Source of the DNA: JBOFDP01 sp051647125
Lineage (GTDB): Bacteria; Bacteroidota; Bacteroidia; Chitinophagales; Chitinophagaceae
Reading direction: 5' to 3'
NCBI GenBank assembly: GCA_051647125.1
Contig: JBOFDP010000100.1
Coordinates: forward strand, 1-22,989
DNA length: 22,989 nt
Below the pieces are notes generated by a model, which made no database searches, had not been told where the DNA came from, and was given only the letters and a program-made list of their open reading frames with translations. Both the position numbers and the translations under genes were made by a program. The stretch's first letter is position 1; each line of letters opens with the position of its first letter. Shown in pieces: positions 1-7,681 of the stretch.

Positions 1-1729
1 TTTCACCTAGAGCGCCTACTAAACAAGTGTTATATCCATCAGTAATACTATCGGTTAGAGGGGTGTATGCTATGATAATAGTGCTATCTACGGTACTACC
101 ACATTCTGGGCTATTGGTATTCCAATATAATTTGAATAGGTTACTATCTTTTGCAAGGCTATTCTTACCCTGTATCCTTAACGTGGGAGAAATCACAATA
201 TTAGATTCCGTACCTACAGGTATAGTAAGTATACCAGCAGAAGAAGATGCTACCGTCCATTTTCCTGTTCCCGAACTGATGGTAGTTGCTTCTACTTTTA
301 ATTTTGCATCTGCTTGTATAATTTTATTACTATCATCGATAGTTAAATTATAGCTATCATTACATACGTATACGGTTCTATCTTTTACTTGTGCTTTAGC
401 ACCGTCAGAAACAATGATGTCTACGTCTTGTTGTTTTGCAATAGGACATCCTGCATTTTTTAAATTCCATCTTACAATATTGGTACTTGGAGTTGGCAAA
501 CTATCTACAAGGGCTGTAATATTAGATTGAGGGGTAACTATAATGTCGGAAGAAACAGCAGACCAAAACCCTTGCCCAAAGGCAGGTGTTGGAGCTGCAA
601 TAATCGTACTAATTTTAGATCCTGTATTACCACAAATATTGGTGTCTGATATAGGAGGTATTATATCTGGAGGGGCAGATACGATATAAATTTCTATAGT
701 GTCGCTACTGGTTTGTATGCATTTTAATCCATCTAAGGTAATATTCCAAACATAAGCTAGCTTAATGGTATCAGGCTTATTGCTAAGAAAAGGCAAGCCT
801 TTTAATATAAAACGATTGCTATCAATAGGATCTCTTTCCGGGAGGATACGGGTATTAAAATAAGGAGCTGTAGTAAGTTGCGTCCACACTCCTTTACCTT
901 TATATCCACCAAGTACATTAAGTATAGTGTCTCTTGTAGAATCATTTCCACATAGCCAACGGATGCTATCTTCCCCCCCTTTATTTTTTATTTTAGCAAT
1001 ACCTTCTACAAGGTTATTGGCTACAACAAAAATTACATCTTTAAAAGGAGTATCGCAAGCACCACTTATAACCTTCCATCTTAGAATATATGTTGCTAAG
1101 TATCCTTCATCTGCAACATTACTGTCTGTAAATACTAAATTAACAGATCCCATGGTATCAGGCTTACCTGTTAATACATTAAACAAATGAATACGAGGAA
1201 GTTCTCGATCATTGGTTTGTGACCAACTTCCTTTTCCTATAGTAGTATTAGGATCATTACGCATAGATAGCCCGTACAAGGTATCCTTTTCCCCACGAAT
1301 ATGACATACGTAGCTTGTATCTTCATACTTAGACCCTGGAGTAAAAGAAGGAATGGTAGCAGGGTTAGTAACAAACAGTTCTACCGTATCTTTTAAACCT
1401 GAAGAATTACTCACTGTAAACATATAGTGACCTACAGTAGCACCTTGAGGAGGAGTAACAGATATTGTAAAAAGGGGCTTGCGATTTGGGAATCCAGCAA
1501 GTAGAGTATCACTATGTGGTGGTGGAAGTTGATCCCAAGTAGGGTCAGTAACAGCTGTTTGTAAATATATAATTTGGGGATTCTTTTTAGCACATTCTTG
1601 TTGTATTATCTTTTTATTAGAAGGATCTGTTTGAGAAAAAAGATTTCCACAAACCACAAAAAATATCACATAAAAAAAAGATTTAGTACATAAAGATTTT
1701 ACAAATTTAAAGGTTTTTAAACAATTCAT
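1..1729 (-). CDS. Large secreted surface protein with tandem Ig/PKD-like repeats (5' part; runs off left edge)
   Basis: This frame is open for 576 codons from an ATG at 1729 to the left edge with no stop, so the 3' end is missing. The N-terminus is a signal peptide: MNCLKTFKFVKS, then a hydrophobic stretch ending VCGNLFSQ near residue 33. The rest is a series of degenerate modules of about 90-120 residues. Module-opening cysteines lie near residues 46, 142, 260, 366, 456 and 569. Most modules follow the order Cys, then GxGxW or GKGSW, then (R/V/Y)W, a second Cys, and a final beta-strand such as DIIVSD or DVIFVVAN. Modules of this kind occur in large Bacteroidota cell-surface proteins, often exported by the type IX secretion system with a CHU_C-type C-terminal signal. 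That C-terminus would lie outside the window, so the secretion route is inferred. The gene is divergent from atpG and has its own -7 element. The ligand or role is unknown; adhesin is a guess. Confidence 0.85.
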   Translation of the reverse strand, partial: MNCLKTFKFVKSLCTKSFFYVIFFVVCGNLFSQTDPSNKKIIQQECAKKNPQIIYLQTAVTDPTWDQLPPPHSDTLLAGFPNRKPLFTISVTPPQGATVGHYMFTVSNSSGLKDTVELFVTNPATIPSFTPGSKYEDTSYVCHIRGEKDTLYGLSMRNDPNTTIGKGSWSQTNDRELPRIHLFNVLTGKPDTMGSVNLVFTDSNVADEGYLATYILRWKVISGACDTPFKDVIFVVANNLVEGIAKIKNKGGEDSIRWLCGNDSTRDTILNVLGGYKGKGVWTQLTTAPYFNTRILPERDPIDSNRFILKGLPFLSNKPDTIKLAYVWNITLDGLKCIQTSSDTIEIYIVSAPPDIIPPISDTNICGNTGSKISTIIAAPTPAFGQGFWSAVSSDIIVTPQSNITALVDSLPTPSTNIVRWNLKNAGCPIAKQQDVDIIVSDGAKAQVKDRTVYVCNDSYNLTIDDSNKIIQADAKLKVEATTISSGTGKWTVASSSAGILTIPVGTESNIVISPTLRIQGKNSLAKDSNLFKLYWNTNSPECGSTVDSTIIIAYTPLTDSITDGYNTCLVGALGE

Positions 1730-1757
1730 ATTTTTATATTTTTTTAATACTATTTTA

Positions 1758-1765
1758 CAAAAATA
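1758..1765 (-). promoter_or_regulatory. Bacteroidota -7 element for the surface-protein gene
   Basis: On the minus strand the sequence reads TATTTTTG, an exact match to TAnnTTTG, 28 bases before the ATG at 1729. No clear TTTG -33 element was found at the usual spacing. The flanking region is nearly pure A/T, which raises the chance of coincidence. Confidence 0.5.
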
Positions 1766-1872
1766 TAAAATATTTAATTAAAAAATTTTTTTTACTTCTT
1801 TGCAATATGAAAATTTTTCTATTTTAGGAATTAATTCATATCTTTACCTAGAAATATTTTTAGATTATTAAC

Positions 1873-2748
1873 ATGTCTGGTCAATTAAAAGAAGTAAGAT
1901 TACGCATACAGTCCATACAAAATACCCAACAGATTACCAAAGCCATGAAGATAGTAAGTGGGGCTAAATTAAGAAAAGCTCAAGAAGCAATTGTATCCTT
2001 AAGGTATTTATCTGAGAAGTTACTCAACACCCTTTTGAATGTCTTGCAAACACCTTCTGATACGGAAAATAAATTTGCCGAAGTTCGACCTGTTAAAAAT
2101 ACTTTAATAATTATTGTAGCTGGGAATAGAGGCTTGTGCGGAGCATATAATACTAATATTATAAAGCAGGCTAAAGGGTATATGGATAAACAAAAAGAGG
2201 ATCAAGAAATTATAGTATGGACTATTGGGAAAAAAGCCTATGATGGGATAATTCATCTTTCTGATAGGTATCTTGTAGAAGATCGGTTTACGGATATTTA
2301 TCAAAAAGCTGTTTATACAGATGTACAAGAATGTGCAGATTCAGCTATTAAACTTTTTTTACAAAAAAAAGTAGACAAGGTGATCATTGTATATAGTAAA
2401 TTTAAAAATGCAGCTACCCAACACCCTATTGTGGAAGATTTTTTACCTCTTGTTTCTTCTAAAAATCCTACAAAAAAAGTTGTTTCTAAACCATATTTTT
2501 TTGAACCCTCAGAGTCAGAAGTTATTTCTACCCTAATGCCTCTTGTCTTGAAGATGCAGTTATTTAATGCTATAAAAAATGGCATTGCTTCTGAATATGG
2601 TGCTCGTATGACGGCTATGAATAAAGCGAGTGATAATGCAAGTGAATTGCTTCGTTCTCTTAAGCTTGCTTATAATAGTGCAAGACAGGCTAAAATTACT
2701 ACTGAACTCAATGAAATAGTAAGTGGTGCTAATGCCCTTAATGGGTAG
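1873..2748 (+). CDS. atpG: ATP synthase F1 gamma subunit
   Basis: The protein is the gamma subunit, the central rotor stalk of F1Fo ATP synthase, coupling proton flow to ATP synthesis at the inner membrane. At 291 residues it has normal family length. The N-terminal helix (SGQLKEVRLRIQSIQNTQ, then ITKAMKIVSGAKLRKAQ, residues 2-37) and the C-terminal helix (YGARMTAMNKASDNASELL to the end, about residues 245-291) are the two conserved coiled-coil elements of the family. The Rossmann-like middle begins around residue 75 (IIIVAGNRGLCGAYN). It is the first gene of a plus-strand run and is followed by scpB after 31 bases. In Bacteroidota atpG usually follows atpA. Here the upstream neighbour is an unrelated divergent gene, so the other ATP synthase genes must be elsewhere. 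No exact TAnnTTTG was found upstream; TATCTTTA at 1839-1846 is a one-mismatch candidate. Confidence 0.97.
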   Translation: MSGQLKEVRLRIQSIQNTQQITKAMKIVSGAKLRKAQEAIVSLRYLSEKLLNTLLNVLQTPSDTENKFAEVRPVKNTLIIIVAGNRGLCGAYNTNIIKQAKGYMDKQKEDQEIIVWTIGKKAYDGIIHLSDRYLVEDRFTDIYQKAVYTDVQECADSAIKLFLQKKVDKVIIVYSKFKNAATQHPIVEDFLPLVSSKNPTKKVVSKPYFFEPSESEVISTLMPLVLKMQLFNAIKNGIASEYGARMTAMNKASDNASELLRSLKLAYNSARQAKITTELNEIVSGANALNG

Positions 2749-2779
2749 TATTTTTCATAATAAAAGAATAAAAAAAAAT

Positions 2780-3424
2780 ATGAAATCGTTGATGTTGCAT
2801 ATAGAAGCCTTGATATTTGCAAGTGAAAACCCATTGAAAGAAGAGGATATACAGACTTGTCTTAATAATGAATTACTTAGCAGAAAAGTAACATTAGAAG
2901 AAATTAAAGAATCTATTCAAATTATTTACGAAAAATATCAGCAAGAATATTCTCCTTTTGAAATATTACATTCAGGAGGAGGTTGGCAATTTGTTACTAA
3001 AAAAGAATTTCATAAAACTGTTGCTGTGCTCAATAAAGATAAATTTTTACGTAAACTTTCTGCAGCAGCTTTAGAAACACTTGCTATTATTGCATATAAA
3101 CAACCTATTTCACGTACAGAGATAGAACATATTCGTGGAGTAAGTTGCGAATATACCTTGCAACGCTTGATGGAAAAAGAATTAATTATAATTGCTGGTA
3201 GAAATAATAATTTGCCAGGCAGACCATTGCTTTATGGGACATCAAAATCTTTTATGGATTATTTTGGAATAAATACCCCTGATGATTTACCAAAAATTAG
3301 TGAACTGATTACTCAAAATGTGCAGACTATTGGGAATCTTTCAGAAACAGAATTAGATTTCCAAACCCCAAGCTCTACTAATAGTCAAGAGTTGTTTATA
3401 AGTCAAAATTTAGAAACAAAATAA
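2780..3424 (+). CDS. scpB: Segregation and condensation protein B
   Basis: ScpB is a dimeric winged-helix subunit that joins ScpA and SMC in the bacterial condensin complex, which compacts and segregates the chromosome. The start HIEALIFASENPL, the middle FLRKLSAAALETLAIIAYKQ (about residues 91-110) and the following PISRTEIEHIRGV and GRPLLYGTS motifs are diagnostic of the family. I chose the ATG at 2780, which gives 214 residues and puts the conserved LHIEALIFAS next to the N-terminus, right after an A-rich tract. An in-frame ATG at 2723 would add 19 poorly conserved residues and overlap atpG. The Ser/Thr/Asn-rich tail after about residue 190 is variable, as is common in ScpB. No scpA is in the window. 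Confidence 0.93.
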   Translation: MKSLMLHIEALIFASENPLKEEDIQTCLNNELLSRKVTLEEIKESIQIIYEKYQQEYSPFEILHSGGGWQFVTKKEFHKTVAVLNKDKFLRKLSAAALETLAIIAYKQPISRTEIEHIRGVSCEYTLQRLMEKELIIIAGRNNNLPGRPLLYGTSKSFMDYFGINTPDDLPKISELITQNVQTIGNLSETELDFQTPSSTNSQELFISQNLETK

Positions 3425-3446
3425 TTGCATACATAAATTTTTTAAG

Positions 3447-4691
3447 ATGATCAATAATTCTCTTTTTTCAAAAGAAATTTTAATACAAGCAGCAGGACAA
3501 TTTGAAACCCCCTTATATATTTATAATGCTACAAAGATATCCTCACAATACAAATACTTAATAGATAATTTTAAAGATATTTCTACTCAATTTTTTTATG
3601 CCTGTAAAGCACTTTCTAATGTACATATTTTAAACTACATACAACATATTGGAATGAATATAGATTGTGTAAGTATAAATGAAATTAAATTAGCTTTATA
3701 TGCAGGATTTTCTCCTTCAAAAATTTTATTTACTTCTAACAATATAGAATTTTCAGAATTAGAAGAAGCTATAAATATAGGCACAATTATTAATATAGAT
3801 TCCTTATATTTACTCGAAGAGGTTGGAAAAAAATATAGAGGTAATTATCCTGTGCTTGTGCGCATTAATCCTAATATCAAAGCCGGAGGTAATGAACATA
3901 TTGCCACCGGGCATAATAAAAGTAAATTTGGTATTCCTTTTTCACAATTTGATAAGTTAGTAGAAATTATTAAAAAATATGATATTCATATTCATGGTTT
4001 ACATGTGCATTCTGGGAGTGAAATTGCCAATTATGGTGTGTTTAAACAAGAGTTAGAACTCTTGTTTGATTTGGCTTTAAAAATTCCATCTGTGAAAATA
4101 CTTAATTTGGGGGGTGGTTTTAAAGTAAAATATCAAGACAAAGATAATGCTACAGATATAGCGGCATTATCTAAAATGGTAAAAAAACTAACCCAAGATT
4201 TTAAAGAACATTATCATCGAGATTTTGAAATTTGGTTTGAACCAGGAAAGTTTATGGTTGCAGAAAGCGGAGTGTTGTTAGTAAAAGTTGTACAGGTAAA
4301 ACAAAACCCAGAAGATACATTTTTGGGAGTCAATAGCGGACTAAACCATTTGCTTCGTCCAATGTTTTATAATGCCTATCATGAGATAGAAAATATTTCA
4401 TCTCTTTCTGACAAAAAACATATTTACACCATTGTAGGTAATATTTGCGAAACTGATGATTTAGGGAAGAATCGTCTTCTCCAAAAAACTCAACCCGGAG
4501 ATATTTTAGCTATTTATAATGCAGGTGCTTATGGTTTTGAAATGGCAAATAATTATAATTCTAGAAATAGACCAGCAGAAGTATTTTTTCTTAAAAATCA
4601 ATTAGAGCTTATTAGAAATCGAGAATCTTTTGAGGATATTTTAAAACAACAAGCTACCTTACCCTTACCTACTTATATTAAAAATCATTAA
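3447..4691 (+). CDS. lysA: Diaminopimelate decarboxylase
   Basis: This PLP enzyme converts meso-diaminopimelate to L-lysine, the last step of the pathway. The fold is an alanine-racemase-like barrel followed by a beta domain, 414 residues, typical length. Visible active-site elements are the PLP lysine in YACKALSN (K54), HVHSGSEI (residues 186-193), the phosphate-binding GGGF (222-225), EPGKFMVAESG (265-275), the substrate-binding Cys-Glu in GNICETDD (C334, E335), and Y362 in AYGFEMANNYNSR. All key residues look intact, so the enzyme should be active. It follows scpB after 22 bases on the same strand and may be cotranscribed. Presence of lysA implies this organism makes at least the terminal step of lysine synthesis. 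The rest of the pathway is not visible here. Confidence 0.96.
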   Translation: MINNSLFSKEILIQAAGQFETPLYIYNATKISSQYKYLIDNFKDISTQFFYACKALSNVHILNYIQHIGMNIDCVSINEIKLALYAGFSPSKILFTSNNIEFSELEEAINIGTIINIDSLYLLEEVGKKYRGNYPVLVRINPNIKAGGNEHIATGHNKSKFGIPFSQFDKLVEIIKKYDIHIHGLHVHSGSEIANYGVFKQELELLFDLALKIPSVKILNLGGGFKVKYQDKDNATDIAALSKMVKKLTQDFKEHYHRDFEIWFEPGKFMVAESGVLLVKVVQVKQNPEDTFLGVNSGLNHLLRPMFYNAYHEIENISSLSDKKHIYTIVGNICETDDLGKNRLLQKTQPGDILAIYNAGAYGFEMANNYNSRNRPAEVFFLKNQLELIRNRESFEDILKQQATLPLPTYIKNH

Positions 4692-4864
4692 TTAACTAAA
4701 TTTAACAACTCAATCTGGAGATTAGGATAGACAATGAGTTATAATTTAAGTCATAAGAAGAAAAATACGAAGTAAATATGCTCCATAATTTTTATAATAA
4801 AGTTAAAATCATTGAATTTGTTTACCTTTGCTAAGTTTAATGTATATTTTACAATATAGAACTT
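4692..4864. other. Intergenic region lysA-ubiA
   Basis: There is no gene in these 173 bases. The right half holds an exact -7 element for the downstream prenyltransferase gene. The left half has a loose inverted repeat, AACTCA near 4705 and TGAGTT near 4735, with a long loop and no following T tract. I do not call it a terminator. Confidence 0.6.
4823..4830 (+). promoter_or_regulatory. Bacteroidota -7 element for the UbiA-family gene
   Basis: TACCTTTG matches TAnnTTTG exactly, 34 bases before the ATG at 4865. A -33 TTTG is not evident at 17-23 bases upstream. It suggests the prenyltransferase and ispG can be transcribed separately from lysA. Confidence 0.6.
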
Positions 4865-5725
4865 ATGATAAATAGAATAAAGCATTATTTTTCTCTTATT
4901 ACTTTTTCTCATACAATATTTGCTTTACCATTTGCTATAATAGGTTTTTTTACAGCTATTAAGATGGGATATTTATTTCATGGAATATTATTTGTTTATG
5001 TCATATTGGGAATGTTTTTTGCACGTAGTGCCGCTATGGCTTTTAATAGATGGATAGATGCCGATATTGATAAACTTAATCCTCGTACATGTAATAGAGA
5101 AATCCCAAAAGGCATTTTTAGAAAATCTGAAGTATGTTCGGTAATTATTGCTAATTGTATAGCTTTTTGTATAATTTGTTTTTTTATTAATAAACTTTGT
5201 TTTTATCTTTCTTTTGTCGCACTTTTTGTAATATTGTCGTATAGTTATACAAAGCGATTTACTTTTTGGTGTCATGCTGTATTAGGATTAGGGTTAGGAT
5301 TGGCACCCATAGGAGCTTTTTTATCTGTAGCTGGAGTTTTTAATATTGTACCTATTTTTTATGGGATCTCTGTATTGTTTTGGGTAGGAGGATTCGACAT
5401 TATTTATAGTATACAAGATGTACAATTTGATAAAAAACAACAGCTTTATTCTGTTCCGTCTTACTTTGGAAAAAGTGTAGCTTTGTGGATAGCAAAAATA
5501 TTTCATATTATAGCCACATTATCATTGATCTTAGTATATTGTTTTTGGAATGTAGGATGGCTTTATATAATAAGTGTTTTTGTATTTGCTTTTTGTATTT
5601 TTTGTCAATATGTAAAAATTACAAAAAATCATTTCTCTAATATTAATAAAGATTTTTTAACCTTTAATGGTTGGGCAAGTATACTTCTAATGGTCGGTAT
5701 ATTATTAGATTATTTATTATACTAA
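4865..5725 (+). CDS. ubiA: UbiA-family membrane prenyltransferase, probably for menaquinone synthesis
   Basis: UbiA-family enzymes attach a polyprenyl chain to an aromatic acceptor within the inner membrane. The 286-residue protein is almost entirely hydrophobic helices. Both Asp-rich diphosphate/Mg-binding motifs are present: NRWIDADID (N61, D65, D69) and YSIQDVQFD (D185, D189). It starts with the typical FSHTIFALPFA segment, and LGLGLGLAPIGAFLSVAG is also family-like. The overall sequence resembles the group annotated as 4-hydroxybenzoate octaprenyltransferase. Bacteroidota generally use menaquinone, and the futalosine-pathway enzyme MqnP belongs to this group, so MqnP is the more probable role; that part is inference. 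No other mqn or men gene is in the window. ispG, which supplies the isoprenoid precursor pathway, follows 46 bases downstream on the same strand, a sensible functional pairing. Confidence 0.88.
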   Translation: MINRIKHYFSLITFSHTIFALPFAIIGFFTAIKMGYLFHGILFVYVILGMFFARSAAMAFNRWIDADIDKLNPRTCNREIPKGIFRKSEVCSVIIANCIAFCIICFFINKLCFYLSFVALFVILSYSYTKRFTFWCHAVLGLGLGLAPIGAFLSVAGVFNIVPIFYGISVLFWVGGFDIIYSIQDVQFDKKQQLYSVPSYFGKSVALWIAKIFHIIATLSLILVYCFWNVGWLYIISVFVFAFCIFCQYVKITKNHFSNINKDFLTFNGWASILLMVGILLDYLLY

Positions 5726-5771
5726 AAAGTAAATTATTATATTTTTTGAATCCTTATAAGCATTCTCTTTT

Positions 5772-7658
5772 ATGACTTACGAACGATTAAAAACCTTGCC
5801 TGTAAAAATAGGAAATCTGATTATGGGAAATCATCATTCTATTGTATTACAAACAATGGTCAATACCGATACAATGGATACATTTGCTACTGTAGAACAA
5901 TGCATTCAATGTATTAAGGCAGGAGCTTCCATAGTACGGATTACAACCCCTAGTAAAAAAGAAGCTGAAAATTTATTTTATATAAAAAAACTTTTGAAGG
6001 AAAAAGGATACACTACACCCTTAGTAGCAGATATTCATTTTACACCTAATGTAGCAAATATTGCTGCTGAAATTGTAGAAAAAGTTCGTATTAATCCTGG
6101 TAATTATTTAGATAAAAAAAAATTTGAAATTAAGACTTATTCCGACCAATCATATTTGGAGGAAATGCATAAAATAGAAGAAAAATTTATTCATTTCCTT
6201 CATCTTTGTGAAAAATATCAAACAGCTATTCGTATAGGAGTCAATCATGGTTCATTATCTGATAGAATTATGAATAGATATGGAGATACCCCTATAGGGA
6301 TGGTAGAAAGTGCAATGGAGTTTTTGAGGATTGCTAGGAAAATAAATTTTCAACATATTGTCCTAAGTATGAAATCAAGTAATCCTTTGGTAATGGTGCA
6401 TGCGTATCGTTTGTTAGTGCTTACTATGAAACAAGAGTTAGGAGAATGTTATCCTTTACATTTGGGAGTTACAGAAGCTGGTGATGGGGAAGATGGACGT
6501 ATAAAATCTGCTATAGGCATAGGTACTTTGTTAGAAGAGGGTATAGGAGATACTATTAGAGTAAGTCTTACGGAAAGTCCAGAGGTTGAAATCCCTGTTT
6601 GTAAAAATATTGTTAGTAGATATATACCAGGCTTTTATCCTCCTTTTCCTCAAATAAATAAATTGTCGTATAATCCATTGTCTTATAAAAGACAAAATAG
6701 TGATATCATATTAAATATAGGCAAGGACAAACCTATTGTAATAGTGGCAGATTTTTCAGAATATAAAAAATTGAGTGTAAAAGAAATTGAAGAAATTGGA
6801 TATGTTTATAAAGAAGGACAATGGGAATCCTCAGATATAGCTGCAGATTATATACTAACCCGAAAGCCTTCACAAATTTCTTTGCCTATAGGATTAAAAG
6901 AAATTGTACCTTTTGATAGCATAGAAAAGGGAGATAAAAACTCAAAAATTCCTTTATATATTTTTGAAAAATATACACATCCCCCTTTATATACACATAT
7001 TGTAGAAATAGATATTGCTAAAGTTTCTTTAGATAAATTACTCCAAAAAAAAATTTCTAAGTATGCTATTTTAATGTTTCTTATTAATGCTAAGAACAAC
7101 TTACAACAGATAAAATCATGGTGTGTAATATGTAAAAATTTAGGTATAGCAAACCCTATTATAGTTCGTATTATAAGTAATTATAAAAAGAAAGAACATC
7201 ATATACTTAATACCTCTATCGTTTTAGGAGGTTTGTTACTTGATGGGTTTGGTGATGGCATTTGTATACATTCTGTAGGTCAAGAAAAATTATCGTTGCA
7301 AGAAGAAAATAATCTAGCTTTTGGTATTTTACAAGCTACTCGCACTAGGATTACCAAAACAGAATATATTTCTTGTCCTTCTTGTGGACGTACGTTGTTT
7401 GATTTGATGGAAACTACAGCAAAAATACGTCAGGCTACAAAACATCTAAAGGGTGTAAAAATAGCTATTATGGGTTGTATTGTCAATGGTCCTGGAGAAA
7501 TGGCAGATGCAGATTTTGGATATGTAGGCAGTGGAATAAGAAGTATCAACCTGTATAAAGGAAAAGATATTATAAAGAAAAATATTCCAGAAAATATTGC
7601 TGTAGAAGAATTAATCCAATTATTGAAAGAAAATGGTGTGTGGAAAGAGAACAAATAA
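5772..7658 (+). CDS. ispG: 4-hydroxy-3-methylbut-2-en-1-yl diphosphate synthase, large form
   Basis: IspG (GcpE) reduces methylerythritol cyclodiphosphate to HMBPP in the MEP isoprenoid pathway, using a 4Fe-4S cluster. At 628 residues this is the long form with a large central insert, as known from Bacteroidota, Chlamydiae and plants; the E. coli type is near 370 residues. The N-terminal TIM barrel runs to about residue 280 (IVLQTMVNTDTMDT, VADIHFTPNVA, VRINPGN, IRIGVNHGSLSDR, LHLGVTEAGDGEDGRIKSA). The insert spans roughly residues 295-525. The C-terminal cluster domain has CPSC (C535, C538) and GCIVNGPGE (C569 and E576), so all four expected ligands are present. It ends 23 bases from the convergent mutL stop. 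It is probably cotranscribed with the UbiA-family gene, since no exact -7 element lies in the 46-base gap. Confidence 0.96.
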   Translation: MTYERLKTLPVKIGNLIMGNHHSIVLQTMVNTDTMDTFATVEQCIQCIKAGASIVRITTPSKKEAENLFYIKKLLKEKGYTTPLVADIHFTPNVANIAAEIVEKVRINPGNYLDKKKFEIKTYSDQSYLEEMHKIEEKFIHFLHLCEKYQTAIRIGVNHGSLSDRIMNRYGDTPIGMVESAMEFLRIARKINFQHIVLSMKSSNPLVMVHAYRLLVLTMKQELGECYPLHLGVTEAGDGEDGRIKSAIGIGTLLEEGIGDTIRVSLTESPEVEIPVCKNIVSRYIPGFYPPFPQINKLSYNPLSYKRQNSDIILNIGKDKPIVIVADFSEYKKLSVKEIEEIGYVYKEGQWESSDIAADYILTRKPSQISLPIGLKEIVPFDSIEKGDKNSKIPLYIFEKYTHPPLYTHIVEIDIAKVSLDKLLQKKISKYAILMFLINAKNNLQQIKSWCVICKNLGIANPIIVRIISNYKKKEHHILNTSIVLGGLLLDGFGDGICIHSVGQEKLSLQEENNLAFGILQATRTRITKTEYISCPSCGRTLFDLMETTAKIRQATKHLKGVKIAIMGCIVNGPGEMADADFGYVGSGIRSINLYKGKDIIKKNIPENIAVEELIQLLKENGVWKENK

Positions 7659-7681
7659 GTAGTATATAGAAAAAATGTTAG

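Noticed and set aside
27..1190. Plus-strand open frames at 27-353 and 927-1190
   Set aside because: They lie opposite the long surface-protein frame, show no recognisable domains, and the minus-strand frame is open throughout with a signal peptide and repeats.
2723..2779. Upstream ATG giving a longer ScpB overlapping atpG
   Set aside because: The extra 19 residues do not look like ScpB, whereas the ATG at 2780 places the conserved LHIEALIFAS at the expected position.
4705..4738. AACTCA/TGAGTT inverted repeat after lysA as a terminator
   Set aside because: Only six base pairs with a loop of more than 20 bases and no T tract.
5772..7658. IspG length as a sign of gene fusion
   Set aside because: The long form with a central insert is known in Bacteroidota, Chlamydiae and plants, and all cluster ligands are present.
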